Source: Bryum argenteum
Taxonomy: Eukaryota > Streptophyta > Bryopsida > Bryales > Bryaceae
Assembly (NCBI GenBank): GCA_037043015.1
Contig: CM073323.1
Coordinates: 9,303,258 to 9,367,257 of the forward strand
Direction of reading: 5' to 3'
Length of the DNA stretch: 64,000 bases
Below, piece by piece: positions 34,501 through 50,460 of this stretch. Below the pieces are notes generated by a model that was given only the letters and a program-made list of their open reading frames with translations, was not told where the DNA came from and made no database searches. Each line of letters begins with the position of its first letter. Position 1 is the stretch's first letter. The position numbers were made by a program, and so were the translations under genes.

Positions 34501-36695
34501 CTCTAAAAATTCGCCCCCGTTCTCGCAGTCTCATTTCATCGAGCTCCCTGAATGGATCTCCCATCCAACATTGTAAGCTCCGTGATACAACATAAAACGA
34601 GTATGAGGTTCCAGAGGTGTTCACTTCTTTATCAAAGAAGGGGCAAGATTTTGAGATCATATCCAACTGGAAATAAAACAGCAAAGCTGGATATTCATAC
34701 CCAAGGTCCTGAATAGTCTGACGAAGCTTGAGGCTGATTGTGCGCAACTCCTTGTTTAATACTGGAACGATATCTGGCACGCTGTCCAAATACCTGAAAA
34801 GAGAAAATCAAAATAAAAACACACTTACCCTTTGTGAACCGAGAAGCCAAAAATTGGCCTCATGAAGCAACTTGAAGCATTCCGAACAGGTCAAAAAACA
34901 TCGATATCTCAACAGCACATGCATTGATTCTTCACTTAGTCTAGTGATATAGAGACTTTTCACCATTGAGAGTAATCAATCGAAATGGTCACCCTGAAAG
35001 CGTGAACAACTCAACGACCCATTTGTTAAGTGGAGCGACGTCAAGAATGCTCCTTGAAAGTCATGAATCTTTCTTAAACAAAAGTGTGATAAAGTATCTA
35101 CCGGCGTTGCAGAAGCTCTTCAAGGAACCCTCGCAGCCGGCTGATTCCAATTCGAGAGCTCTCCTCGCTGGACAATGGCCGGTTCAGTTTCTCCTCCAAC
35201 AATGCCACATCTTGTGCCTCTCTCGCAGCTACTGCCTGCAACACCAGGCCGTTAAAAAATAACACGCACACCACATTTCCCAGCACGTACTGATTCTTTT
35301 AGCACAACAAACTACAGAATTTTGAACCATCACAAGCAGTGTTCGAAATGGTCGTAACCACACCTCCTGAAAGTGGATGTTGGAGCTGAAGACGGAGTCC
35401 TTGTCTTTTCCAACACGGCCGGATGGTACCGAGGTGAAAAAAGGGGTGCCTCCCAGAATGTTGCCATCGTTGGGAGGTCTAAGAAAGAGCTCCACATCAT
35501 CTGCACGCGCGAACTGAGGAATTCGAGTGTCCAGCTTCGTGGAAACCAGGACTGTTCTGCTCAGCTCTGGATCAGCCTGCCCCACAATGCAATGTTAGCA
35601 TATCAACAATAACATCAAAGGAATATGAACATGCTATGAATATGAATATGAATGCAGAACATATGCTAGGAATATGAGTATAGAACATGCCATGATTTGA
35701 AATAAGAGCTACCTGCATGACTACTCGGCGAGTAAGTGCGTTGCTCCAGTCGCTGGAGTCTTCCAAACAGAGGATAATGAACTCCTTCTGCTGCATCTTC
35801 ATGTGAACAAGAGCTTCCACCGCGCCTCCTTGAGTCTGCACAAGCAATTGCTGTTACAAAGTGTTACCAGGAAAGAGGCTTGATAGTGATGAAGACCAGG
35901 AGACAAGGCTTACCTGCAAGAAGCCGTTCTTTCGACCAGGGGCAGCCGATATCAAGCCGGGCGTGTCAATAATGGTGAGATTTGGACAGAACTTGTACTC
36001 AATCTTCACCACTATCTCCTTCGTCCAGAATTGACACAACTCGCCCTCCAGCCGCTTGTTCTCCGCCTCAATATAACCCTGAATCAATCAAAGGCCCATC
36101 CAAAGATTGCCATAAAAGAATGCTGATAGAGCACTGTTTGAAAGATTGATGTTCAGCACCGTTGGAAGATTGCTGTAAAAGAATGTAGGAAGATTGCCGG
36201 TAAGGAATGCTGGAAAAGAAAGAAGAATTGGTTGGAAGAGTAGTGAGCGGCTACCTGGATATGCTCAAGAGTTTGTTCTTGAGCGCGATCGTCAGAGACT
36301 AAGAAGCAGCGAGGCTGCGAGCACGCAGCATTATACTTCATATGCAAAGTGATGGGGCGGCGCGTCTTGGTGCCTCCACCCACATGGTTAAACTGAAACC
36401 CCATCAAGGCTTCCACGAGCGCGCTCTTGCCGTCCGTCTGGTGCCCGACCACCAGAATGGCGGGCGCGTCGAACGGCTTTCGAAACTCCTGCGCCAGAGC
36501 GTGCAGCTCATTATACGCCTCGTACAGCCGCTCATTACTACTCCCCGCTATGGCCAGCGGGACGGGACCAGCAGCAAGCTCCCCGCCTTTGTCGACTGGC
36601 GGAGGAGCTACACCAGTTTGAGCTTGTGAATTCGCGCGCGACACAATCCATTTCGCAAGACCCCCTGCTCTTGACTCTTGCTGCATTGTCGCCAT
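31505..36695 (-). CDS. DRP5B: Dynamin-related plastid division protein DRP5B/ARC5
   Basis: Eighteen exons on the minus strand: 36695-36255, 36078-35914, 35835-35713, 35576-35364, 35235-35102, 34793-34701, 34547-34484, 34385-34337, 34177-34095, 33974-33817, 33714-33653, 33377-33319, 33025-32925, 32829-32772, 32546-32226, 32139-32032, 31865-31812, 31738-31505. Total about 839 residues; Arabidopsis ARC5 is about 777. GTPase motifs: GHQTDGKS (84-91), DTPG (185-188), TKLD (256-259). Long stretches are near-identical to ARC5 (ALMGFQFNHVGGGTKTRRP, CLEDSSDW, GGAQYHRAMAEF, ACGVEDIHDGTNY). It forms the cytosolic ring that pinches the outer envelope during plastid division. Intron 12 has a GC donor (CAG|GCAAGT). 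The last exon (77 residues) has no family support, so the true C-terminus may differ; exon 11-12 boundaries are also less certain. Confidence 0.93.
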
Positions 36696-37655
36696 CGCTC
36701 AAAAATTCGCACACCAAGAATTCCAAGAACCATCAACGCGCTCTTCAACTCCAATCAATTCATGAAATGAGCTCCAATCGATGTCTTGATCAATCCACTT
36801 GCCCTTGTAATCGGCTCCAACGTTCAATTGTCCAGAACCCGAAAAAATCAAAAACCCAGACAGCGAAAGCGGCTGAAATTCGTTGGAGTGGGAACTAAAA
36901 TTCAACTTCCACAGAAGGTGGTTGTCCTGGGAATGAAGGACAGTACGCAAACGCAGGAAAGCTCATCATGAAGACGCAGGCATCCATGTCCCTGAGTAGC
37001 AAGAGTGGTGTGTACAATTCCAAGAATGACAGCAAAATTACGGAAAACAAATTGGACACATGCACAATTGGATGCAGGACACATCCATTCACTTGTAACG
37101 ATGGAGCTCTCCACTATCAGGGATGATGAGCCTGAGGGGAACGCCATCGCTGGTGGATTCAGTGCTGTGTCCTTCATCAGAGGAGAGTTATCTATGGCGC
37201 CAATAGATGTTGCGTCTCACATGTAATTCCTGGGAACATTTCAGGCAGAAGCATATTGAGCACTCCATATGCCCATCTACTTTCATTGGAGAACTTCATA
37301 AATTTTATTGCTAGATGTAACTTCTTAGTATTTGAAGTTGCAAACAACATGTGAAATAAACACTTGAGAGTAGGTAATGAAGATTCTTGGTACGCAATTA
37401 ACCCATCAAAACAACACGCATGTAGTTCTCAAAGAGAAATGATAATAAAATGATTGACAAAAATTAAGATTTTGAAAAGTCAAAGTGCACACTCTCAATC
37501 GAGTTAAATGCTAGTACTTCAGAAATGGAAAACTAGATTTATTGAATATATATATATATATACATACTGTAAGTAAAACCTGCACCCATACCGTGAGCCC
37601 TAAACTCAGCACGATTATTTTTTTATGAATTGGCTACTTTTGAACCTATCAAAGT
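36696..37655. other. Intergenic, between DRP5B and the BTB gene
   Basis: The first 200 bp upstream of the DRP5B start should hold its promoter. Overlapping ORFs on both strands at 36900-37226 are somewhat GC-rich but show no family motif. A short (TA)n tract lies near 37546-37561. Confidence 0.4.
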
Positions 37656-38255
37656 CTAAATAAGTGAGCACGAATTGTGGTTGATGTAATCAAGACAAGT
37701 GCTTGGAAGAGAATGAAATGCTTCGTCACCTCTACTCCTAAACCACCAATGAGCATCACTACATCTCTTGTACCAATGCCACGCATTGATTGGAGTCAAG
37801 ATTCTCCGAAGAGTTGCATTCAAACAAGGTACCAATTGCATGATGTTGTACTTGCAGCAAGCTTCGAAGATCTCTGAGAAGTGTCGATCCATTGCAGCCT
37901 GAAACACTTCTATAACGACCATCTCTTCATCAATGGTGTAGAGCAAGAGCACGAGCAATTGCAAGGCACTAATCGTCATCTCTGGTATGGCGATGGTGCG
38001 GGGAAGTGGGAAATGGCGTCCATGGAGTTGGAGGCGTTGAAGCGCAGTGTGGAAGACAGGTGATGATGAGGCGAGGACGAACTGATGCGCCTTGATGGAG
38101 CCTCCTTGAGCGTGTAACATGAGATCTGCGCAAAGTCCTTCTTCTAGCATGATGAACTTCCGCTTGCACAGAATATCACTCACTCTTTCTACGCTCACGC
38201 CCGGAGTTAGAAATTCTAAAATGTTTAGGTTTACGTTCAAATGAGTAGGCGCCAT
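37656..38255 (-). CDS. BTB/POZ-domain protein, single exon
   Basis: An uninterrupted minus-strand frame of 199 residues starting at ATG 38255. Residues about 20-130 form the BTB fold: an ADLMLHAQGGSIKAHQFVLAS segment (beta-strand and helix with the conserved H-x-x-x-L-A-S), then an ISALQLLVLLLYTIDEE helix. A helical tail without a second recognisable domain follows. BTB proteins of this size in plants may bind CUL3 or form dimers; no substrate domain such as MATH, NPH3 or ankyrin is present. A TATATAG box lies about 210 bp upstream. A damaged paralogue lies at 1-387 on the opposite strand. Confidence 0.8.
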   Translation of the reverse strand: MAPTHLNVNLNILEFLTPGVSVERVSDILCKRKFIMLEEGLCADLMLHAQGGSIKAHQFVLASSSPVFHTALQRLQLHGRHFPLPRTIAIPEMTISALQLLVLLLYTIDEEMVVIEVFQAAMDRHFSEIFEACCKYNIMQLVPCLNATLRRILTPINAWHWYKRCSDAHWWFRSRGDEAFHSLPSTCLDYINHNSCSLI

Positions 38256-38464
38256 GGAATTGAAAAACCGACTTCTTGTTTCCCAGGTGTGAGATGGAAA
38301 ATCCTTCTGAATATGCTTACTAATGATTCAAGGAAACGATGCGAGATGGAGTAACCTCTAAAAAAGATGACTTTGGATTCAGGCAACACGCTCTGTAATG
38401 ATGATGGTGCTTTTCTGTCCTCTCTACACTGCAAATGCCGAAACCATGTCCGTTGCACACTTCT

Positions 38465-38472
38465 CTATATAA
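38465..38472 (-). promoter_or_regulatory. Possible TATA box of the BTB gene
   Basis: The minus strand reads CTTATATAG about 210 bp before the ATG at 38255, which would allow a 5' UTR of about 180 nt. Confidence 0.4.
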
Positions 38473-40538
38473 GAGTCTTCTTCACGCTTCTTAATCAAGA
38501 TTGAATGCGACTTTTTCAACTTCACACATTTAAAGACAAACAACACGATTATAACTACTTATATATAGAATTGAAATGAAAGTAAAAAACACTTACCAAC
38601 ACAAAATGTAAAAGTCATTCACTTAGCATTGCAATGTGAAAGACACTTAAAAAAGATTCCCACCATAAAAACACTTCCACAAAGATTCCAGCATAAAAGA
38701 CAACATTCTTCACTCTCAATAGTGCATCAAATCAAAGAATCCAAGTACATAATCATCTAGTGCAACTCTCAATAGCTTGTTACGCTTACAACGTGCCTTC
38801 CCATGTGTTCGGCGACAAGGAGGGACAGAATCAATGCTTCGATCAAGCTTCGATCGAGGGAGGTTATCACCTCTGAGGTCACCGATCTTCGAAGCAATGG
38901 AGCTAGCGCGTGATCATCGCCGAAGAAAACTAAGGGTCCATTGGAACAGAGGAAGCCGCAGAGGAGCAGATTTCGGCGATTCCAACTCCAAGTACAATAC
39001 ACTCCAGCTCTCAATCCTCTCCATCCTTTCTTCGGAAGCAAATCCTCCTTGCTTCCATGGCATCCGCAAGGGCGTGAGGAGGCCTAGCGCTCTATATAGA
39101 ATCGACCTCCAGAATGCTGAATGAGAGCCCGAGAATGCAAGATGTGAGATGAGCGAACTCCACTGCTCAGAAAGGTTATAGAAAAGCTTGGGTAGTCTTA
39201 CTGAACAAGAATTGCTGTTGCCATCGCGGGTTCGCCACTGACCTCACCATACTGCCCAATCGGCACTACCGTGAAGCTTCTCTAGTAAATTAAACGCAGA
39301 ACCGATGTGGAGGTGGAGGTAAAAATCAAAATTGCATAATTTTTTCTTTATTGCTAGTTCTGTAATTTAAAGCTAGATAACGGGCCTCTCCCCGCACATT
39401 CTGCACGGTTCGCACTCGTTGAGGTTCCGCCCTCCAAGCTTGCCTCAAGACCGTTAAAGGTGAGAAATATGTTGCAAGAGGCGTGTTCTTTAGTACAAAG
39501 GGTATATAAAAGGTTCTCATGGCACCAAAGTTCATGCTACATCTTCTCGGCCAAGTAAGCTTGTAGGACTTTTTATATTTCGTATGTATAAAGGGAGCTT
39601 CTTTGGTTGATCCCTCCACAACTTAAAAACCTTTTGATGATTATAATTTTTTTTAATTATCAAACCTCACAAGGAGTCTTAGAGTATCTCTATGAGGACG
39701 ACATGGTTGTGAGGTGCCTATAATTGTATGAGATCTTGACCGGAGGTTTTTATTGGCTCAAATTTTGTTCACATTTGTTGCATCACTCTCGTTTAAGAAA
39801 CCATTTCTTTCCGTACCTTATATACATAATATCTTATATTCTTCTCATTGAGAGCTATTCTGTGACCGTTGTACTAAAGAAATTTGTATTATGTATATAT
39901 GTGTACATATCATAACATGCTTTCAACTTAGGATCTAACCCTTGCATCTAACCCTCACCACATGCTTTTACTTCATATATATAAGTGCTTTTTCGAACCT
40001 TAACGAAAAAACTTTGAACTTGTGAGGTTGATGTCTAGCATGTTAAAGCACTTCAAGTTGGCAATTGGTGGCCCCACCCCCAAAAGAAGTTAATGAAGTT
40101 GCAACTGTTATTTTGCATAGCTTAGGGCCGCTACACACATGCAAGTATATAAGCAGTGCAATTGATGCAATTGGTGGCTTTTGCAGGTAGTATTACATAT
40201 GGGAGGGCAACTACTAGTGTTGATGTCTCCATTCTCGTGCCAAAGTGTTGCCAACGATCAACGCGGACTTCTCACTACAAGGTCTTCAATTGTGGACAAA
40301 CTTTTGCATGTTTCTTGAAATTTGACTTTGCACTGTTGTCATGAAATGCATGTGACGTCTTTTCTTTCCAGTATTGCTTTCACATGAAGCTTACACACAT
40401 GTATTGCCGATAAAGAGACTATAAGGACAGGGGCAGGTACTTCTCCTTGCTATTCAAGGTGTAAAGTGAGCCTCCGTAGTTTTTTCCAATCAATGTACTG
40501 TTAAGATGTACTATCTAAGAGAATTGTAGAGGGTTGAT
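38473..40538. other. Intergenic, no gene recognised
   Basis: A plus-strand TATATAAAAGG lies at about 39502 and is followed by ATGGCACCAAAG and, 39 nt later, a GTAAGC donor-like site. This could be a small first exon, but no second exon was found. ORFs at 38770-39120 on both strands match nothing I know. Confidence 0.35.
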
Positions 40539-40685
40539 CACCATATTCGTTTAATTGGGAATTTCTACAAGATCGGGACTCACTAAAATCTATAACTACC
40601 ATAGATTTCGTGGAAAAATCTATACCAGTTGTAGATTTTAGAGAGTCCCAATCTTGCAGAAATTCCCAATTAAACGAATATGGTG
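40539..40685. repeat. Long near-perfect hairpin
   Basis: The left arm starting CACCATATTCGTTTAATTGG and the right arm ending CCAATTAAACGAATATGGTG are inverted copies over about 68 nt each, with a loop of only a few bases near 40612 and a handful of mismatches. It encodes no protein. It could be a foldback MITE or, if transcribed, a small-RNA precursor. Confidence 0.75.
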
Positions 40686-41488
40686 TTGTTGGGATTATTC
40701 AATTAACTTCTATAATTCATTCAATTTCATGTATTCCACTTATGTCTATGTTTCCCCATTGCATTCAATCTTCCAATAATTCTAATGGTGTTCCGTTAAT
40801 ATGACTTTTCTATATTGAAAATGGTTGGCCTTTTCATAATAAGGTACATTGAAACTAAAAAAAATCTAAAATACATCCCAAAACAAATACAAGAAAATTC
40901 TTTCATCTTCCAAGCACCAATATATGTTGCACCAAATTCTGAAATATTTCATGAGTGATGACTTTTCAAAGAAGATATAATTAGCTCCTTTCAAAGTCTT
41001 GAGATGATCTACATCACGATTCTCAGATACCATCTAACATCCAATCTTCGAACTTTTACATACGGTACATTCTCTTAAATACTACTACGTTCTTTCAATC
41101 TCACAATTAAGAAGAACTCGAGTTATGAAAACAAACTGTGGACTCCAGTGGAAGACTACAGAACCCAAGATGTTGCCAAACTCAAAGAAAGCCATAGGTC
41201 ACGTGAAAGCGCAGCTTCAATTACACTTGATAAATACAGAAACTGTATGTAACTCATCATCCACTGCCGGCCTGTTTCACACTGTCTACTATTCTATCTG
41301 TCTAAGCCAATCACTTACCATCGACAAGCATCATGCAGAGGCGCTGCAGCACCACAAGCCAGGCAGCACTCACTCACAAGTTGCCGATCGAAGAAGATGA
41401 CGACACGGGATTGATCTGAGAAAGGGGAATGGAGAGCCTTGCACTCGCTGTTTGGCCTGTGCAGCAAAACACACACCACAGGAAGGAT
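40686..41488. other. Intergenic, distal 3' side of THIC
   Basis: No gene seen. THIC transcripts, which run right to left, should end somewhere in this stretch or in the riboswitch-proximal part, depending on the 3' UTR form. Confidence 0.4.
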
Positions 41489-41590
41489 TTGGCACGCTCC
41501 CTACGCAGGTATTAACCTGTTCAGGTGCGAAGGGACTCTCTCAGCCTGCTTCGATGAGTTTCATCATCTAGCAAGCACCCCCGGTGCCAA
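41489..41590 (-). promoter_or_regulatory. TPP riboswitch (THI-box) in the THIC 3' UTR
   Basis: Read on the minus strand, the segment begins TTGGCACCGGGGGTGC and has the conserved CTGAGAG at about 41544-41538. It then has GCACCTGAACAGGTTAATAC with the CCTGCGTAGGGAG block, and ends GTGCCAA. The outer helix P1 (TTGGCAC with GTGCCAA) is perfect, and the helix below the variable P3 arm is also visible. All the conserved thiamine-pyrophosphate contact segments are present. It lies about 260 nt downstream of the THIC stop codon, where the plant THIC riboswitch is known to sit. Confidence 0.95.
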
Positions 41591-41825
41591 TTTCCATCAG
41601 TCTCTTCGCATCCACAACCAGCATTCATCCCACACACATTCAACATATGTATATTCACAATTACGGCCAAAGACACCGTATTTCAAACCCCCTTTGTATT
41701 ACTGCTTGTACTCCCCACATCGTTCTCCTCTTTCTGGGGATCTCCACCTGCACAACATCAACCTTATCAGTACTCAGAGTAGCGGTTTTTTTGGGATATG
41801 ATGAGCGAAGTCTGAAAGTTGGTTG

Positions 41826-41834
41826 CGCACCTGA
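41826..41834 (-). promoter_or_regulatory. Regulated 5' splice site in the THIC 3' UTR, complementary to the aptamer
   Basis: The minus strand reads TCAG|GTGCG, with the intron starting at 41830, 18 nt after the stop codon. The nine bases are the exact reverse complement of the aptamer segment CGCACCTGA (41529-41521). In Arabidopsis, pairing between the aptamer P4-P5 region and the 3' UTR 5' splice site is how TPP controls splicing. A possible acceptor (GTGCAG|GTGG) lies at 41748. Confidence 0.75.
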
Positions 41835-41848
41835 GTGGTGGAGTGCAT

Positions 41849-45439
<3,591 letters not shown>

Positions 45440-46622
45440 TAGCATAGGTTGGTAAAATCTTTTTGCAATTTATTATCTTTTTGTATATTTTCATGTGAAG
45501 TTTGTGTAATCCTAGGTGTGAAATGTGGATACCGAGGTTTGTATTTACAAAGAATTTGGTTAAATTTTACAAATACAAATCAATTATGAGGTTTTAGTTT
45601 CAGAGTTGATGTGAAGTTGATATGAAAATCACATTAAAATCATTCGAATGAGGCAAAATTGAATCCAAGTTAATCACAAAAAGTAATCGAATCACATCAA
45701 GGTGATTCAAGGACACGTAAGGAACCATATATTCTTAGGTCATTCCCAAAGAAATGGCCAAAGGGACAAGAGTAGGTAAATGTAGCTAAAGATAAGGTCA
45801 TTTTCCCTTCTTAACAGACATGTTATACAATACGTTCCCTTCTGAAGGTCACCAAAGGAAGTCTCCACACCCGCCAAAGGTAGCGACCCTCCACAACTTC
45901 CCACTCATCCAATTTCTACTTAAATGCATTGTATACTTCAAGTTGTCGTCACTTTAAAGAGATTTCATTCCTCTTTTTGATAAAACCTAAAAACTTCCGA
46001 ACCTTCGAACTTTGAGTACGTAAGAGTTTTGTCAATGTGTGGTGGAGGCAAATATAGTGAGGTCATTTAGCTATTCTATTGGAAAAGCGTTAGTGAATTC
46101 AAAGAGGTGCTATTTAATAACCCCTCTTTTATAAATTTAGTCAATCCTTCAGCCTTTATATTAGAATTATAGTAACGATTCAATAAAGAATCAAAAATGA
46201 TGATTTCTTGGATTTAAAAGTGTATGTTTATGTAGAATAGTAAACCCTGATACTTATAAAATGTATTACTTTACTAACTCACATGTTTTTTCACAAATCT
46301 ATTCCTAAGTCATGCATCCATGTCCGACGGTAGGATAGACTATATAAATATGAAGATATCTACCAATCAACCACCACAACAACAATTTCATGGTTGTATT
46401 ACAAAGCCTCACTCTCATTCTATGAATTTTCTAATGCCATAGTAAAGTTAAAACCTAGACATAATCTCACCAGTTACCCTCTCCAAGTCTCCATTGGAAA
46501 GCCTTGTCAAAACACTAATTCAGAGCTCGCCATCATAGTTGGTGCAAAAATGCACTCATTTGATTTCTTTCTACAAATTGATCTGACTATTCATTGAATG
46601 CTTCTGAAACACCTTCACCTAC

Positions 46623-47713
46623 TCATGCAAACAAGGGATCTGTGATCCATTTGACGCACTCATCACTCGCCACCCTCCTTATAAATGTCTTCACCTTCGT
46701 CATTCTATCCTTCAATATCATCAACTCCAACATGCTCCCTATCTTCCGAGCTTTTCCGAGCTTTCTTCAGCGAGTTGAATCACTTCCACAAGATGTTCTT
46801 CAGCCTTGTATTATCTAATCTCATCAACTCCAATGTGTCGTCTCCTATATTCAGTGCAAGTTCATCCTTTGTCTCCTTAACAAGCGGACTCCCACATGCA
46901 TGAAGTTCTTCCGCATCTGCCATTTGAAAAGGTACTATATCCGTCGTCTCTAAGGCACTAGTGGCTAGGTTGGAAATAGCCTAACTAGTGTTCAGGTGAA
47001 GAGCGGTTCATAGTCTCATTATTGGTATCACAAGTCCCGGCAATACATCCCTTACATATAGGGAACTCTATCTTCACCTGGGCCGTGATATAATCTGTAA
47101 GATCTTCTACTACAAAGCCTCGTTTATCATCCTTTCCAGCAAAGCTTTCAAGCATTCGATCCGAGCTTCCACGCTCAAAACTTTGGCGCTTTGTGACATT
47201 CTTTCTACGAGTCGCTTGCTTGCTTTGACCTTTGGAGCTACTTGGCAAATCTACGATTGTCTTTCTCTTCTTGCTTTGGTGTGTGTTATCCTCAACATCA
47301 TCATCGTCCTCACCGTCGATATCTACATCCTCAGAGTATTCTACGACATTCTTTCCACTAGCCACTCGCTTGCTTTCGCCTTTGAAACTACTTGGAGGGT
47401 TTGGAGGTGTCTTCTCTTTCTTGCTTTCGCGTGCGGAACCCCTTGCGACTACGATTGTCTCCTTCTTTGCAATAATCGTCTCCTCTACTCTATCAGGAAA
47501 CCTGAGCTTTCCTCCACGTTGGAATTTGAGATCGCACTTTTTGCACACATAACGAGGTTGTTCGTAACCTTTATTCTTAAAATTGTTGAAATATCTGAAT
47601 TTGATGTTCTTTGATTGACAAGTTGGACGTGGGCATATTCTTGGGGCCTCTTTTGCTTTCTCCGAAAGGAAGTTCTCCCTGTCATCCCAATTAGGCGGCG
47701 AAGCGCTAGCCAT
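46623..47713 (-). pseudogene. Dof-like zinc-finger gene, copy A, frameshifted
   Basis: From ATG 47713 the frame encodes 242 residues nearly identical to copy C through the Dof-like finger (CPRPTC...CKKC), the Lys-rich middle and the acidic DIDGEDDDD segment. It ends at a TAG at 46985-46987. There, compared with copies B and C, about four extra bases (CACTAGTTAGG...) create the stop and shift the frame. Homology to the last 120 or so residues of copy C continues in another frame to 46623, with further stops. A truncated protein with an intact finger could still be made. Confidence 0.75.
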
Positions 47714-47843
47714 GATTTTCTATGCCAATAAATTCAATGATAATTATGTTAGTAGAGAGACTTATTATACACGATGCATGAAAAGTTAAATTTTCAACAT
47801 TAAAAACTATGTGCTTTTCTTACCTATAAGTAATTATGCAAAG

Positions 47844-48230
47844 AGCATTTCCAACAATTTTGCTAAAAGGACAATACTAGCTACATTTAGCTAAACGTTG
47901 GTAATTCCCTTTTCCAACGGACTAACCCGCTACCGTTGCCACCCGCCGAAAGAATGCCCGAGTGGCGTGCTATGGCTAATCATCCAACTTTCACTCAAAA
48001 ACGTCATTTAATTAAAGTTAACTTCAGTTATGGGAGATTTCATACCGCGTATTGGAAAACCTATAAGCTTTTGGACTTCCAAGTACTACTAACTTGATGT
48101 CATGATGTACTAAAAGATAGAATATAGTAAGGTGATTTAGCCTGTCCATTGGAAAAAGTTGTGAATTCAAAGTGGTGTTATTTATAAACCCCTCAGGACT
48201 CTGTGGTTTCCTTTAGCCACCGTTGGAAAT
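47844..48230. mobile_element. MITE just upstream of Dof-like copy A
   Basis: AGAGCATTTCCAAC at the left is mirrored by GTTGGAAATTCC at the right, with TTAGCTAAA / TTTAGCC-type matches further in. The same element lies upstream of copy C at about 60820-61210. A diverged relative lies on the other side of the gene at about 45760-46140, so in copy A the gene is bracketed by related sequence. Confidence 0.55.
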
Positions 48231-50460
48231 TCCTAACCTCTTTCTAAATTTTTTGTCATGTATATAAAATTAAGTCAAAAATTTAGCCAACAAGTTTAAC
48301 TTAATATTGTAAGAAAATCAATATTCAAGAAATTAAAATAATATGTTTCTGATACCTACAATAGTTGTGAAAGTCCACTAGTTAATGGTGCTATGATGTT
48401 GAGGCACCAAATGCACCCAAACAATGGCCACCCGCACATACAATCGCTTCACTGCCCCCTACAAACAAGAAATTAGGGCATATAAGATCAAAAAGCAGAC
48501 AAAAAAAAATCCTCTAGGCTTAGATAGGTTGAGCAAATAGCGGCTATGCCCTCACCTTCAAGCAATTGCAACATACGATAAGAGAAACTAAGGAACTCTT
48601 CTAAGAAGTGGAATTCTTATATACAAATTGATTAGTAGCATCGGCAAGTGGTTCATGCCTTGACAGTAGGTAGGGCGCTAGTGTATGTCAGGGTAGGAGC
48701 CAAAATCCTATCGTTACTCTCTAAGCAATCAATGTTGTGTGAATCCTAATTAGCACATATTTAACTAAATCTTAAATTATTTTAAATTTCTATACCTTTC
48801 TAGACAAATGGCAGATTGTTTATATTCATATGATAATGTCTCATTTAAGTAGGTTTTAGGGAAACATGTAAGTTGTAGATTCTTATCTCTATTAAGGTGC
48901 TAATGTGTCTCTTGTGGGTCCTAAAAGTTGTAATATGGTAAGTAATCTCAAAATTAAAAACAACAATTAATAAATGGTTACCAAGGTGCAAATATGTATG
49001 GTAACACCAAGGTGGCACAGTTGAACCACCAAAAAGTACTAATAAAGTCGAAAATATCAAGATGTTTAATCATCATTTGGCAAAAGTAAATCCAAATTAT
49101 TTTTTTGAGCAATTTAAACATTCACCCCATATACGCTAATCCTTGATGTACTGGAGTTAGTGAATAGAGCTTAAGAACATTTTCTAGACTAACTTATGGT
49201 ATGTGAAAGGATTAGCACTTCGACAACAAAAAACATAATATAGATCTCATGTTTTCAATGTAACAATGTGGAATCTAAAGGCACATAGGATGCTCTCAAG
49301 GCCTAGAAGTCTAGTTAGTATCGTCGTTTTTCAAATGACATGATTTTTGTACATATGTGGATTTTTGGCAAACTCTAATGGGATGGAACTGTGACAATAT
49401 TTATTTTATTTTGATGCAAGAAAATACCTTTACATATAGGACTCTAAAATTTGGAACTGAAGGACAATTGGTTATCAAAGTTTACTAGGTTCCTCACCAT
49501 AGACATCAAAAAAAATAAAAAAATAAAATAGTACTTTACTATTAAAAGCCCTCCTAAATCGGCCATTGAAAAAGATTCATTGTCACAAAATAAAACGTGA
49601 AGTACTATGTGGTCCACCCTAGTGTGCTTTGACCCATATCTCAAAGGAGAATCACCACAAAAATGTAAGTGATGTTTTATGAAGGCTCATGTGCGTCATG
49701 GTGGGTACGACTAAATTTCTCATAGAATTTCAAGGTACTCCAGATAAGGAGTATATATTACATAGTAATGCCATGAAAATGCAAATTATGAAATATTGCA
49801 CCTCAAAAATTGGATGTAATGTTTTGGGAAAATTTGTGAAGGTAAGAAAATATAATTGATTATGAGGGGAAGCGGTTATGTACATTTATGTTTGGTAGAT
49901 TATCAACTATCCTTATTGAAAGCACAAAAAGTAAATTATATTCACTAACCAGGTAGAGATTGATTACATTAAGAAAGTTTTAAGGGAGCGCTTGTGGTTC
50001 TTCTTTATTCCATAATAATCCTTCATGGTGCATATATTATGAGAAAAAACCTTTCTTTGTATGATTACTTAGATCCCCAACCTTGTAATTTTGCAATGAA
50101 TTCATTACAAATAATTTGATTCAATATAGGAGTCATGAGGCTTAGTAGATTTTTCCATCATAATATATAACTAGAACAAAAGATTTTTAGATACTATCCT
50201 TTTACTTCAAAGGAAACCTACTATTAAACTTGCACCAATGAAAAATCTCAAACTAGAAAGTTTGAGGTAATTTTAGTTCTCAAAGGCGAATGGGGCATTA
50301 AGTACGTACTAACTTTGCAAAGGTAAACTTCAAAATTCAGAGGCTTGAGAGTTTTTAGTAACTTTACATTTTCTTCTTTTGAATATTGTTATACTGTTAG
50401 TTGTTATACTGCTGAATGAGGTAGAAAATGTAGTCTTAAATTCTCAAACAAATAAAACAC

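Larger units (their letters stand above)
45440..50460. repeat. Large repeat unit, copy A (contains Dof-like pseudogene)
   Basis: Most of this stretch aligns by eye with copies B (53820-58560) and C (59130-62720) in the same orientation. Examples: GCATAGGTTGGTAAAA near 45444 and 53819; GATTTAGCC...CAAAGTGGTGTTATTTATAAA at about 48130 and 61120; GTTAGTGAATA followed by CTAGACTAAC near 49160 and 57500; GCGCTTGTGGTTCTTCTTTA near 49988 and 62677. Apart from the Dof-like gene no coding sequence is recognised. The region is AT-rich. Confidence 0.7.

Noticed and set aside
47183-47614. 143-codon plus-strand ORF considered as a membrane protein
   Set aside because: It is the complement of the Dof-like gene; hydrophobic residues come from reading Lys/Glu codons backwards.
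45760-48200. LTR retrotransposon with Dof-like gene as internal part
   Set aside because: The flanking similar segments are themselves bounded by inverted repeats, and no primer-binding site, polypurine tract or 5-bp target duplication is visible.
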